Positions 39,661 through 48,571 of a DNA stretch of 64,000 bases are shown here, piece after piece; within the stretch, counting starts at the first letter, position 1, and every line of letters starts with the position of its first letter. This stretch comes from Paenibacillus sonchi. GTDB lineage: Bacteria > Bacillota > Bacilli > Paenibacillales > Paenibacillaceae. The stretch is from assembly GCF_016772475.1 (NCBI RefSeq), contig NZ_CP068595.1, forward strand, positions 3,658,001-3,722,000, given 5' to 3'. A program made the translations under genes and the position numbers. The notes under the pieces are model-generated. The model did not search any database. It had not been told where the DNA came from and was given only the letters and a program-made list of their open reading frames with translations.

Positions 39661-40635
39661 ATGAACAAATTTACTAATGTTGCACCCTGCAATCCAAATG
39701 CAATTGAGGAGGTAAAGAACGTCCTCCGTTATTTAAACGAACTGTCCGGCAATGGGATTATAACCGGCCAACATACGCAAACCACCGTACAGAAAGAACT
39801 GCGGTATATTGAAGAGGTGACGGGGAAATTGCCGGCTCTATGCGGGTTTGAGCTGCTTGCTTATTCCCCGGGCATTAACTACGGCGATGCCGGCGAAGCT
39901 TGCCTGATTGAGGTGGAGGAAAATAAAAATACGCTGGATAATGCATGGGACTGGGCGTTAAACAAGCGGGGGCTGATAACATTTACCTGGCACTGGTTCT
40001 CACCGTTCGGCAGCCGTGACAAAGGGTTCTATACCGAGTACACCACCTTTGACGCGTCCCGGGCTGTAGTGGAAGGAACGGAAGAGTATAAGATGCTCTT
40101 ATCCGACATGGATCACATGGCAGCATTGCTTAAGCCTTTTTGCGAGAAGCGGATTCCGGTGTTATGGCGCCCTTTCCACGAATCCGAAGGCGAGTGGTTC
40201 TGGTGGGGAGCCAAAGGGCCCGAAGTGGCCAAACAGCTGTACCGTATGATGTATGAGCGGTATACGAATCATCATAGTTTGAATAACCTCATTTGGGTCT
40301 GGAATTCTCCGCTTCCGGAAGGGTATGTGGGCGACGACGTCTGCGACGTGATCTCGCTGGATTTGTATCCTCCTAAACATACCCATACTGACTTAGAGAA
40401 AGAATACAACGGGCTGATGAAAATTACGCCGGCCAAAAAACTGGCTGCACTGGGTGAAATCGGTGTGCTTCCGGGCATCCCCGCATTGTCCGTGACGCGT
40501 ATTCCTTGGGTTTGGTATATGATATGGTCCAATGATTACGGTGCGTCCGGGGAATGGACGGCGAAGGAGGAGCTTCGGCGTGCATATGACCACCCTTATG
40601 CAGTTACCTTAGACACACTGCCGCGGCTCTATTAA
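39661..40635 (+). CDS. GH26 beta-mannanase-like enzyme, cytoplasmic
   Basis: 324 residues. The acid/base Glu is in WRPFHESEGEWFWWG and the nucleophile Glu in ALGEIGVLP; GIITGQHTQ near the N-terminus is also typical of GH26. ATG 39661 has CGGAG 8-9 bases upstream; a longer in-frame start at 39583 lies 2 bases after the lipoprotein stop. No signal peptide is present in either form, so it should act inside the cell on imported manno-oligosaccharides rather than on polymer. Last gene of the kinase-regulator-importer operon. Confidence 0.88.
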   Translation: MNKFTNVAPCNPNAIEEVKNVLRYLNELSGNGIITGQHTQTTVQKELRYIEEVTGKLPALCGFELLAYSPGINYGDAGEACLIEVEENKNTLDNAWDWALNKRGLITFTWHWFSPFGSRDKGFYTEYTTFDASRAVVEGTEEYKMLLSDMDHMAALLKPFCEKRIPVLWRPFHESEGEWFWWGAKGPEVAKQLYRMMYERYTNHHSLNNLIWVWNSPLPEGYVGDDVCDVISLDLYPPKHTHTDLEKEYNGLMKITPAKKLAALGEIGVLPGIPALSVTRIPWVWYMIWSNDYGASGEWTAKEELRRAYDHPYAVTLDTLPRLY

Positions 40636-40694
40636 GAAAGGGAGCAGTGCTAACCTCAAGACGCGCCGTCCGCGTTAAGCGATGATATTGTTAT

Positions 40695-40722
40695 GAAGCA
40701 TGGCTAAAGCCATGCTTCGTTT
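40695..40722 (+). terminator. Terminator after the GH26 gene
   Basis: GAAGCATGGC (40695-40704) pairs perfectly with GCCATGCTTC (40709-40718) around a TAAA loop, followed by GTTTC. Confidence 0.65.
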
Positions 40723-40730
40723 CATATTAG

Positions 40731-40991
40731 CGGCATGCCGGCCGGAGGATTGGCATCCAACTGCTGAACTATGCCGTTGAGACCTCAAGGAAACGCGGAA
40801 AGCAGCGCCTATGCTTGTATACCTCTACGCACGATAGCGAGTAAAAGGCTCCAGCCCTGTATGATCAAAATGAGTTCCATGTCACGAAAACCGTAGACAA
40901 GGGAAGCTATCAATTGATGTATCACCCAAAAAACCTCCTGCCGCCAAATCAAGGCGGAGATGCTGTGATCATCAATACGAGTAGCTGGTGA
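40731..40991 (+). pseudogene. GNAT acetyltransferase remnant with an in-frame stop
   Basis: The frame starting at 40731 reads AGRRIGIQLLNYAVETSRK, matching the acetyl-CoA loop (R/Q-x-x-G-x-G/A) of GNAT enzymes, then RLCLYTSTHDSE. TAA follows at 40842-40844, and the same frame goes on with APALYDQNEFHVTKTVDKG to TGA 40989-40991. Only the C-terminal half of a GNAT protein remains and it has no start, so it is a decayed fragment. Confidence 0.6.
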
Positions 40992-41082
40992 AAAGGATAT
41001 AAATCGCTTATATGGTTAAAATAACGGTACTTTCACAATGTTGAACTGTTATAACCAGTATTGGCGACAGGAGGGGGTGAGG

Positions 41083-42618
41083 ATGCAGACACGTTCTGCT
41101 TCGAATGGCAGCTTTGAATTGAACGACCGCACTGCTCTGGTTCCTGAGTTAGACCTCAATATAGAGGCTCTCAAAAGAGTATTAGGTGAAGCCGATGATG
41201 TTTCGTTCCGCCCGTTTTTGATCGGCGGAACGATCAGGGCTGAGCTCGTCAATATTCCTAGCATGTCGAACAGGCAGGAGATCGACAATAATGTCTTGAA
41301 GCCTCTCATGCAATCCGGGGATGAATCAAGCAACGATCTGCAATCGGTCAAAATGCGCCTCCTACCCGTCATGTCTGCCGATGAGGCCGGGACTATTGAG
41401 GAATGTGCCGGGCAATTAATCAAAGGGTATCCTGTACTCCTTGTGGACGGTTGTGCCGGGGCTTTACTTTTAGGACTCGTTCAATGGGACAAGCGCAGTA
41501 TAGAAGAGCCCCAGACTGAAACATCGCTGCGGGGGCCGCGGGAAGGCTTCACCGAATCCATCACGACCAATCTCTCGCAGATCCGGCGGAGAATCCAGAG
41601 CGTTAAGCTGCAAGTACAATCTCACAGCATTGGCGGCTATACGGGGACTGAAGTCTGCATTGCTTATATTGACGGATTGGCTAAACCTTCCCTGTTACAT
41701 GAGGTGCAAAGCAGGCTCGAACGTATTGATATTGACAGCGTACTAGAGACCGGGTACATAGAAGAACTGACAGAAGACAATCCATACTCGCCGTTTCCGC
41801 AGCAGCAATTTACGGAACGGGTGGATGTGGCAGCAGGAAGCTTGCTCGAAGGCCGTATCGTTCTCCTGGTGGACGGCACCCCTGATGTGCTCATTGTTCC
41901 GGCGACGCTGGCGACGCTTTTACAGGCTGCAGACGATTATTACAACCGGACAGTGTACTCCAGCTTTTTACGGTTTTTGCGGTACTGGACGCTAATGTTA
42001 TCCATGATACTTCCGGCAGTGTACGTTGCGATTTTAAACTTTCATCATGAAATGGTGCCGGGCAAGTTGTTGGCTAGCATTGCCTCAGCGCGTGAGGAAA
42101 TCCCGTTTCCGACTTTCGTAGAAGTGATGATGATGCAGCTCGCGTTCGAGGTGCTGCGTGAAGCCGGACTCCGCCTTCCAAGGCAAATCGGTTCAGCGGT
42201 TACGATCGTCGGTGCGCTGGTCGTAGGAGAAGCCGCCGTGTCGGCCGGGCTCGTGTCGGCACCGATCGTTATTATTATTGCCTTCACGGGCATTGCGGGA
42301 TTTACGGCTCCCCATTATTCTCTGGAGTTCGCCATTCGTCTATTGAGGCTGCCGCTTATTATCCTTGGGGGGACGCTGGGCCTGCTAGGGGTATCGTTTG
42401 GCCTTATCGCCATTGCGATACATCTGTGCATGCTCCGCTCTTACGGCGTCCCCTTCATGTCTCCTTTCGCGCCTTTTGTGCCAAATGAAATGAAGGATAC
42501 CATGATTCGGGCTCCTTTGTGGAAAATGTCAAGGCGTCCCGGTTTTAGCAGCTTGCAGAACCGCCACCGGCTGGCGCCAGGGCAGAAGCCGGGCTCAAGC
42601 AAAGGAGGCGGGAACTGA
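41083..42618 (+). CDS. Spore germination protein, GerA/GerAA subunit
   Basis: 511 residues. The N-terminal soluble domain (1-290) is followed by four to five hydrophobic helices (YWTLMLSMILPAVYVAILN to LIAIAIHLCM). LLVDGCAGALLLGL, PFPTFVEVMMMQLAFEVLREAG and the end PFAPF match GerA-family A subunits. ATG 41083 follows AGGAGGGGG. It forms a nutrient receptor in the spore inner membrane together with the C and B proteins downstream. Expression is expected in the forespore; no sigma-G box was identified with confidence. Confidence 0.93.
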   Translation: MQTRSASNGSFELNDRTALVPELDLNIEALKRVLGEADDVSFRPFLIGGTIRAELVNIPSMSNRQEIDNNVLKPLMQSGDESSNDLQSVKMRLLPVMSADEAGTIEECAGQLIKGYPVLLVDGCAGALLLGLVQWDKRSIEEPQTETSLRGPREGFTESITTNLSQIRRRIQSVKLQVQSHSIGGYTGTEVCIAYIDGLAKPSLLHEVQSRLERIDIDSVLETGYIEELTEDNPYSPFPQQQFTERVDVAAGSLLEGRIVLLVDGTPDVLIVPATLATLLQAADDYYNRTVYSSFLRFLRYWTLMLSMILPAVYVAILNFHHEMVPGKLLASIASAREEIPFPTFVEVMMMQLAFEVLREAGLRLPRQIGSAVTIVGALVVGEAAVSAGLVSAPIVIIIAFTGIAGFTAPHYSLEFAIRLLRLPLIILGGTLGLLGVSFGLIAIAIHLCMLRSYGVPFMSPFAPFVPNEMKDTMIRAPLWKMSRRPGFSSLQNRHRLAPGQKPGSSKGGGN

Positions 42619-42621
42619 CGG

Positions 42622-43815
42622 ATGATGAAGAGCGGATTATCATTCATCTGGATGCCTGCTTGTAAGAGCATATTGCTTGTAATGGCGGCAACCGTTTTAC
42701 TGTTTTCAACGGGCTGCTGGGACCGGATGGAAGTGAATGATCTGGCGATTGTAACGACAGCCGGTTTAGATCTGAAAAACAATGGGGAGATTGAATTAAC
42801 ACTGGAGATTGTCCATCCAAAGGAGGGAGGAGGGGATACACAACAGAGCAAGAGTAAGAGCAGCTCTAAAAGCAGCGGTTCGACTCTGATTTGGTCCGCT
42901 TCAGGCGCAACTGCTGCGGATGCCGCTTCTGAGCTACAGGTTAAGCTGTCCCGCACTGTTTATTGGGGACAGCTTGAAATATTGGTCGCCGGAGAGGCGT
43001 TGTCCCGCAGCCAGCTTAGGGAACAGCTGGATTATCTTGTCCGCGACAGCAATGTCCGTCTGCGGGTCCGGCCATTTGTCTGCAAGGGGACAGCACGCGA
43101 TTTTCTCGCTTCTGACCCCCCGCTCGAGAAGACTAAAGCGGATTTTCTGGGCGGTGAATCCAAGCGCCTCTTTCGCCGGGCCATAACGCTTAACAGCCTT
43201 GTACAGAATCTCGGAAATATTTCAAAGGAGGCATTTTTACCTTATGTGGATACCACGCAAGACGGCGGGGAAAGCGTCCCGTATGTGAAAGGTTATGCTG
43301 CCTTCTCTAGTTACCGTATGGCCGGATTGATTCAAGGCGAGTCCTACTCCGGGGCTAAATGGATATTGAAACAAGTAAAAGGCGACGTTGAGACGGTGAA
43401 GCTGGAGCGGCCCTCTTCTCCGCTCATTTCACTTGGAGTCCTTTCTTCCAGCACCCGGATCGATCCTAAATTTGCGGGTGAAATACCGCGTATGGACATT
43501 GTGATTGAAGCCGAAATGAGCCTCGTGCAAAATACGACTCACTTTAAAACAACGGATTCGAAATTTATCCGCAATGTCGAAGAGGCGGCGGTCGACAAAA
43601 TCCGCAACAAGGCGGAGATAACCATCAAGCAAGCCCAAAGGATGAAGGCTGACATTTTCGGCTTCGGCGAAGAGATCGAACGCCACAATCCACGGAAATG
43701 GAAACATATCCATGACCAATGGGAGCGAATGTATCCTTTGGTACAAGCCAACGTGCAGGTTAAGGTGAGAATCCGGCAAACCGGGATGAACAGTGTGCCT
43801 GTCGGCAAATCCTGA
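42622..43815 (+). CDS. Spore germination lipoprotein, GerC subunit
   Basis: 397 residues. Lipobox FSTGC with Cys32, directly followed by WDRMEVNDLAIVTTAGLD, the standard GerC opening. A Ser/Lys-rich insert lies near 75-90 (TQQSKSKSSSKSSGST). The C-terminal domain ends with long amphipathic helices (ADIFGFGEEIERHNPRKW). AAGGAGG is 14 bases upstream and the start is 3 bases after the A gene stop, so they are co-translated. Part of the germinant receptor complex. Confidence 0.93.
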   Translation: MMKSGLSFIWMPACKSILLVMAATVLLFSTGCWDRMEVNDLAIVTTAGLDLKNNGEIELTLEIVHPKEGGGDTQQSKSKSSSKSSGSTLIWSASGATAADAASELQVKLSRTVYWGQLEILVAGEALSRSQLREQLDYLVRDSNVRLRVRPFVCKGTARDFLASDPPLEKTKADFLGGESKRLFRRAITLNSLVQNLGNISKEAFLPYVDTTQDGGESVPYVKGYAAFSSYRMAGLIQGESYSGAKWILKQVKGDVETVKLERPSSPLISLGVLSSSTRIDPKFAGEIPRMDIVIEAEMSLVQNTTHFKTTDSKFIRNVEEAAVDKIRNKAEITIKQAQRMKADIFGFGEEIERHNPRKWKHIHDQWERMYPLVQANVQVKVRIRQTGMNSVPVGKS

Positions 43816-43833
43816 AAAGAGGTGTGGAGGCAA

Positions 43834-44052
43834 GTGACTTGGGTGGAGGTGGCGGGAACAACCTTTGCAACCGCCTTGATGGTATGGTCCGAATGGCGTT
43901 GTCTCGGAAACAAGCAAAAAAGAGAGCGGGTGTCGTTGATCGCCGTCACAGGTGTCGCATGGTTCATGGCTGTGCTCGTGCTTCTGTTTCCTAATATGCC
44001 AGGACCGATCGATATGTTCAACAGTATATTTAAGCGGTTGACGTCGGGTTGA
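43834..44052 (+). CDS. Small membrane protein between GerC and GerB
   Basis: About 72 residues with one or two hydrophobic segments (VAGTTFATALMVW, AVTGVAWFMAVLVLLF). It lies 18 bases after GerC and 17 before GerB, so it belongs to the operon. Start is uncertain: GTG 43834 has GGAGG close upstream, GTG 43822 is also in frame. It may be a small fourth receptor subunit like the D proteins known for some gerA-type operons; I see no motif that proves this. Confidence 0.6.
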   Translation: MTWVEVAGTTFATALMVWSEWRCLGNKQKRERVSLIAVTGVAWFMAVLVLLFPNMPGPIDMFNSIFKRLTSG

Positions 44053-44069
44053 AGTGAGGAGCGTTTCTG

Positions 44070-45188
44070 ATGATAGAGAAAGGTAAGATTTCCGCAGCGC
44101 AGCTAGGTCTTCTTTTTTATTCGGTAACGGCCTACGACGGAATCCTGTATATTCCGAAGATAACGGGCAAGGAAGCCGGTCACGATTTGTGGTTATCCCC
44201 GATCTGGGCTCATCTGCTTGGTTTGCTATTTGTACTAGGAATGCTCCGGCTCAGCAGCAGGTTTCCGAAGGAAACCATCATTCAGTACAGCGTACGGCTG
44301 CTTGGACCTTGGGCCGGCAAAGCTGTAGGGCTTGTAGTCATACTATACGGTATTAATCTGACATCTGTTATATTGAGGGAATTTGGCGACTTTATTTCGG
44401 CCGTCTTTTTACGCGAAACGCCACCCCTAATCGCCATTGGCGGGATTGTCTTACTTGTAGCCTACGCCGTCAGAGGAGGTCTGGAGGTTTTAGGCCGGCT
44501 AGCAGAACTGTTCCTGCCGATAACCTTCCTGGTGTTCGGACTGCTGATCATCTTGTCAATTCTGGAATGGGACGTAAATAATATCCTCCCCGTTATGGGT
44601 GAAGGGATCGCTCCTTCCATTAAGGGCGCCCTTGTCCCGTTCAGCTGGTTCTCCGGTTATTTGATGCTTGGTCTATATTTTCCGTTCGTATCGAATCAGA
44701 GGAAAACGACAGTGTACATAGTATTAACTTGGTTTGCTCTCATGGTTACCTTGTCTGTCTCCGGGCTTGTATCCGTTTTTCTCTTCGGCAAGCATGTCAG
44801 CACATTGAATTATCCGTTTATCGAAGTCGTTCGGTATATAGGAATAGATAAATTTATTCAGCATGTAGACGCCTTGCTGCTAATCGTGTGGCTCCCCGGA
44901 ACGTTCATTCAGTTAACCACCTATCTGTATACGGCCGCATTGGGGGCCAGCCAGTGGTTTGGACTCAAAAACTACCGCCAGCTTGTGTTTCCGGTAGGCT
45001 TGCTTGCGCTGGTGCTGAGTATGTGGCGGACTTCCGGCGTTGAAGAATTCCAAATCTATTTGGGAACGAGCCATGTTATTTTTGATTTCTTCAACATTGC
45101 TCTCGGTCTTCTGCTGTTATTAACAGCATGGATTCGAAGCCGCAAAGACAGGCGGCAGGCTGTGGCTGAGTCAAATGCGGCAAAGTGA
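44070..45188 (+). CDS. Spore germination permease, GerB subunit
   Basis: 372 residues with ten predicted helices, of the GerB branch of the amino acid/polyamine permease fold. The start KISAAQLGLLFYSVTAYDGIL and a short charged C-terminal tail (RSRKDRRQAVAES) are typical. GAGGAG precedes ATG 44070. It is the likely germinant-binding subunit of the receptor. Last gene of the operon. Confidence 0.93.
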   Translation: MIEKGKISAAQLGLLFYSVTAYDGILYIPKITGKEAGHDLWLSPIWAHLLGLLFVLGMLRLSSRFPKETIIQYSVRLLGPWAGKAVGLVVILYGINLTSVILREFGDFISAVFLRETPPLIAIGGIVLLVAYAVRGGLEVLGRLAELFLPITFLVFGLLIILSILEWDVNNILPVMGEGIAPSIKGALVPFSWFSGYLMLGLYFPFVSNQRKTTVYIVLTWFALMVTLSVSGLVSVFLFGKHVSTLNYPFIEVVRYIGIDKFIQHVDALLLIVWLPGTFIQLTTYLYTAALGASQWFGLKNYRQLVFPVGLLALVLSMWRTSGVEEFQIYLGTSHVIFDFFNIALGLLLLLTAWIRSRKDRRQAVAESNAAK

Positions 45189-45254
45189 TAAACAAATCTT
45201 GGAGGCTGCCCGGCAATGAGTTGATTTTGCCATGCTTGTAATCTACACTTCATA

Positions 45255-45296
45255 GTAGAGTGCCCTCCTGGGTACAGGATTTTAAGGGCGCTCTAC
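45255..45296 (+). terminator. Hairpin after the germination operon
   Basis: GTAGAGTGCCCT (45255-45266) pairs with AGGGCGCTCTAC (45285-45296), one mismatch. No T-run follows, so termination is probable rather than certain. Confidence 0.5.
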
Positions 45297-45391
45297 ACTA
45301 AAGGTAACGGGTACGATAGCGGAGAAGTTTGTAATCACGGCGGCGAGTCCGCGATATTGTAGAACATCAGAACTTACCTGGGGGCTTATAA

Positions 45392-45568
45392 ATGTCTAAA
45401 CAATACCTTGACGTACTCAAAGAATGTGTCATTGAGACAGGAAAAAACAGCTTGCGGTACTTAGACGGACCTATTGATGCAGGCTCGAAAGCATCGCATA
45501 AAGAATTAGCTGGTAAGGAACTTCATCAGGAAATATTAAATATTTCTAAGGCAATCTTGTACACATAA
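45392..45568 (+). CDS. Small hypothetical protein
   Basis: An open frame of 58 residues starting MSKQYLDVLKECVIETGK. GGGGG lies 6-11 bases before ATG 45392. It is hydrophilic and predicted helical. No family is recognised. It sits just upstream of decayed sequence and might itself be the start of a broken gene. Confidence 0.35.
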   Translation: MSKQYLDVLKECVIETGKNSLRYLDGPIDAGSKASHKELAGKELHQEILNISKAILYT

Positions 45569-45616
45569 CGTTTAAATATATCCCGGACAAAAGCTATGGA
45601 AAATCTGGAAAACAAA

Positions 45617-45677
45617 AACGAAGCGCCGCAAACCGGGCTACCGGGTTGCGGCGCTTCGTTCGTTCGGTTTTTTTCCA
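45617..45677. terminator. Strong bidirectional terminator
   Basis: AACGAAGCGCCGCAA (45617-45631) pairs with TTGCGGCGCTTCGTT (45646-45660), extended by CCGG/CCGG inside. A T-run follows on the plus strand (45670-45676) and a T-rich stretch on the minus strand. It serves the small gene upstream and the GH65 remnant. Confidence 0.8.
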
Positions 45678-45735
45678 CTATCCGGACCGGCCAGGCAAGA
45701 GCGGGGCCGGGTTGCGGCAAATTTGGAAACCCGGA

Positions 45736-46607
45736 CTATGGGATTAACGTCTGTCTGACAGTGGCTCCCGGACTTAGCTCAACCGGCTGTCCATACAAGG
45801 TCAGCGTCAGGGCGCTGCCCTCCAGCAATTCCAGGACAACATCCTTGCGATCGATGGTTACTGCGATCAGCCGCCTGCGGAAGGTCAGGCGAAACGCATA
45901 TTTTGTCCATCCGTCCGGGATGGCCGGGGACAGCGACAGCCCGCTTTCTTTCAGCCTCATCCCGGCAAAGCCGAAGACGATGGCCATCCAGGTTCCGCCC
46001 ATGTTGGCCATGTGCAGCCCGTCTTTGGTGTTGCCGTGCGTATTGTCGAGATCAAGCCGGGCCGTCTCGAACAGTACTTCAGCCCCGTAGTTCAGCAGAA
46101 ATTCCTGGTCCTCTTCCGCCAGATAGTACTGGATGTAGCTGTAAGCCACGTCTGCGCTAATATGGTATTGCGCCGTACCCGACGGGAAGAAGGAGGAGCA
46201 TTCCGTCCCGGCGATCGTCCGCCACGGGAACAGTGCCCCCGGGTATGGCCCATCTCCTTGGCCCGGTTTCGGGCCTGCTCCAATTTGGAATACCGGTACA
46301 GCAGAAGCTGCCGCGCCCTTTCCGGGGAGGTCATCAGAAACACAGGCAGCATATAAATTTCCGTATCCCAGAAATAATGCCCCTCATAGCCTTCACCCGA
46401 TAATCCTTTGGCTGAAATATTGCTGTGCCCGTCCCGTCCTGCGGATTGCAGCAGCTGGTACAGGTTGAAACGGATTCCCTCCTGGAACAACTGGTCATTT
46501 TCAATCACTACATCGGATCTTTTCCAGAAATCCTGCAAATACGCCTGCTGCTCTGTCAGAAGGTCATCCATCGACAGTCCCTGAAGCGTTTGCTGTCGCA
46601 GAGGCTG
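45736..46607 (-). pseudogene. GH65 glycoside phosphorylase remnant
   Basis: The minus strand encodes the middle of a GH65 enzyme (maltose, trehalose or kojibiose phosphorylase type): EQQAYLQDFWKRSDVVIEND, GYEGHYFWDTEIYMLPVFL, then, after a one-base loss in the C5 run 46236-46240, FPSGTAQYHISADVAYSYI and ETARL. Next it jumps to DNTHGNTKDGLHMANMGGTW from near the C-terminus. About 200 residues, including the usual region after ETARLW, are therefore missing, as are the first 270 or so. The catalytic core cannot be complete. The intact ancestor would have paired with the phosphoglucomutase at 46910, though that gene is on the other strand. Confidence 0.75.
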
Positions 46608-46872
46608 CCAGCGGCAACCCGGACGCGGCGCTGGCGCTGCTCAACCGGCTGCTGCGCAGCTTCCGTCAGCATGGAGCGGCAAAGCCTGCACGCTGGAACG
46701 GCTTGTAATCGGTGAAGCGGAATTCGAGCTGTCCTTGACCGAGAAAGACGGGGTTTTGCAGGCGCTCATTCAGAATGAAGCCGGGTGGAAGGTAACCGTG
46801 GAATGGAATGGCCAGATTGTGGAGAGCTGTGAGCAGCGTATTGAGCTGAAGCTGTCCGGGGATAGAGCTTGA
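46595..46872 (+). pseudogene. Unidentified gene remnant
   Basis: Plus-strand frames show protein-like stretches without a start: AEAASGNPDAALALLNRLL (about 46600-46690), then in another frame LVIGEAEFELSLTEKDGV to TGA 46870-46872. This looks like the C-terminal end of a carbohydrate-active protein joined by a frameshift, abutting or overlapping the GH65 remnant. I cannot name the family. Confidence 0.35.
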
Positions 46873-46909
46873 GGCAGAAAAGAAACGTTAAATTAGGGGA
46901 GATGAGAGT

Positions 46910-47566
46910 ATGAAACTGGAAGCAGTTATTTTTGATCTTGATGGAGTAATTACCGATACGGCAGAATACCACTATATTGCCTGGAAACAACTGGGGGAAT
47001 CCATTGGGATTCCGTTCGACCGCGCCTTTAACGAGACGCTGAAAGGCATCAGCCGGGGCGAGTCGCTGGAGCGGATATTGCGGCTTGGCGGCAAGGAAAC
47101 GGAGTTCACGCCTGTGGAAAAAGCAGAGCTGGCCCGGCGCAAGAACGAGCATTATGTGTCGCTGCTGGACGGGCTTACACCCGGCGATACATATCCGGGG
47201 ATTGCCGGGCTGCTGGAGGAACTGCAGGCGCAGAACATTCCGGCGGTGATTGCTTCCGCCAGCAAAAATGCGCCGCAAATCTTGCGCTCGCTCCAGTTGG
47301 ACGGCCTGTTCCGCTATGTTGTTGATCCCGATTCCGTGCAGCATGGCAAGCCTGCGCCGGATTTGTTCCTGCGCGGAGCCGCAGAGGTTGGGGCCCGGCC
47401 GGAATACTGCGTCGGCATCGAGGATGCCACCGCCGGAATCCAGGCGATCAAGGCGGTCGGCATTGGGGAGCAGTCTGCTCTGGAGGCCGCCGGTGCCGAC
47501 GTGGTGCTGCGCGATACGCAAGGACTGAGTCTAGACTTTCTGAACCGTCTGCTGGTACAGGTTTAA
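46910..47566 (+). CDS. pgmB: Beta-phosphoglucomutase
   Basis: 218 residues, HAD superfamily. FDLDGVITDTAEYHY has the nucleophile and acid/base Asp pair; the cap domain residues around LKGISRGESLERIL are typical of the enzyme; IASASKNA, GKPAPDLFL and GIEDATAGIQAIKAVG complete the HAD motifs. It converts beta-glucose 1-phosphate, made by inverting phosphorylases such as GH65, to glucose 6-phosphate. AGGGGAG lies upstream. The GH65 neighbour is broken, so the substrate may now come from another phosphorylase. Confidence 0.93.
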   Translation: MKLEAVIFDLDGVITDTAEYHYIAWKQLGESIGIPFDRAFNETLKGISRGESLERILRLGGKETEFTPVEKAELARRKNEHYVSLLDGLTPGDTYPGIAGLLEELQAQNIPAVIASASKNAPQILRSLQLDGLFRYVVDPDSVQHGKPAPDLFLRGAAEVGARPEYCVGIEDATAGIQAIKAVGIGEQSALEAAGADVVLRDTQGLSLDFLNRLLVQV

Positions 47567-47614
47567 GGAAAGATAAATAAAAGGACTTTTCTAGAGTGCT
47601 GGCTCTATTTTCAC

Positions 47615-47652
47615 CACACGAATGTCTTTTACAGGCATTTGTGTGTTTTTTT
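47615..47652 (+). terminator. Terminator after pgmB
   Basis: CACACGAATG (47615-47624) pairs with CATTTGTGTG (47636-47645), followed by seven T. Confidence 0.75.
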
Positions 47653-47670
47653 GTTTTCAGAAGAGGAGGA

Positions 47671-47883
47671 TTATTGCCGCATATTGGCTCAGGAATGGGT
47701 ACCATTATGAGTGCCTCTGAATTACCCATGGCCGTCGTTATGTCCTCGCTTGTGCTCGGAGAACATGTGGGCTGGGTCCAGTGGGCTGGCGTTCTCATCA
47801 TCTTAGGTGGAATCGCATTCGGCAATCTATGGCGCAGGGAACCAGAGGCGCATTCCTTTTCGCCAATAAGGGCTTTTAAATGA
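47671..47883 (+). pseudogene. EamA/DMT transporter C-terminal fragment
   Basis: Encodes about 70 residues with two hydrophobic helices: SGMGTIMSASELPMAVVMSS and WAGVLIILGGIAFGN. They match the last helices of EamA-type transporters, with the usual E-x-P/L-x-A motif. The other eight helices are absent and the upstream sequence is a terminator, so this is a truncated leftover. Confidence 0.65.
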
Positions 47884-48056
47884 GAACAATCCCCGTGTCG
47901 AGAAGCAAAGAACGATTTGGCTCAAGCCTATCGGAAAAGCACAGCCCCTTTTGGCCCGCTGAATAAGAAATTATACCATGCTAAACAAAGTGGATATCTA
48001 TGAAGCTGCAGATGAATAGGGAGGTGCAGGCGGAATAGGCTGCATCGGCGGAATTA

Positions 48057-48235
48057 GCGGACAGAGAAGGCCTTATTTTGCAAAAAAGTTTGCTTTCCAG
48101 GCGTATCCAGACTCAGAAGCCGTTATATCGTTCATTTGAGCCTGGAATAAAGGGGAAAGGGACAAATAAAGGCATCTCAGTCCGCATAACCTGCTGAACC
48201 GTCTGAATCAGCAAAATAAAGGCCCTCCTGTCCGC
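48057..48235. repeat. Inverted-repeat element with internal direct repeats
   Basis: The 25-base arm 48057-48081 (starting GCGGACAGAGAAGGCC) is nearly the reverse complement of 48211-48235 (ending CCTCCTGTCCGC). A third, direct copy of the same motif lies at 48164-48187. This is inside a gene-free stretch (47884-48832). No coding frame of note is present. Confidence 0.55.
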
Positions 48236-48571
48236 ATGCATCAGCTGCGGATCGATCTTGAAGAGGCCGAATGACGCTAATTTTGCCTAGGGTACAACCA
48301 TCCCTGCCCCCAACGTGCACCCGTCGATTTTGAAACGGCGGGGAAATCGCAGTGGATAAGCCACGGGCTGTTTTTCACCAGCCTGGGTGATTTTGTTCTT
48401 GTATAGGAAACTATGGCTACTTCCGCATGTGGATAAAATGATGCTTAAAGTTGTGGAATAAATACTTTGGATGAATTTGTAACGAACAACGGCAGAAATA
48501 CCGTTATTGGGGCGGCGAAGGCCGAGTTCGGAGGAATTTAGCACTTGCTTACCGGCATCTTCGCAGGTGCT

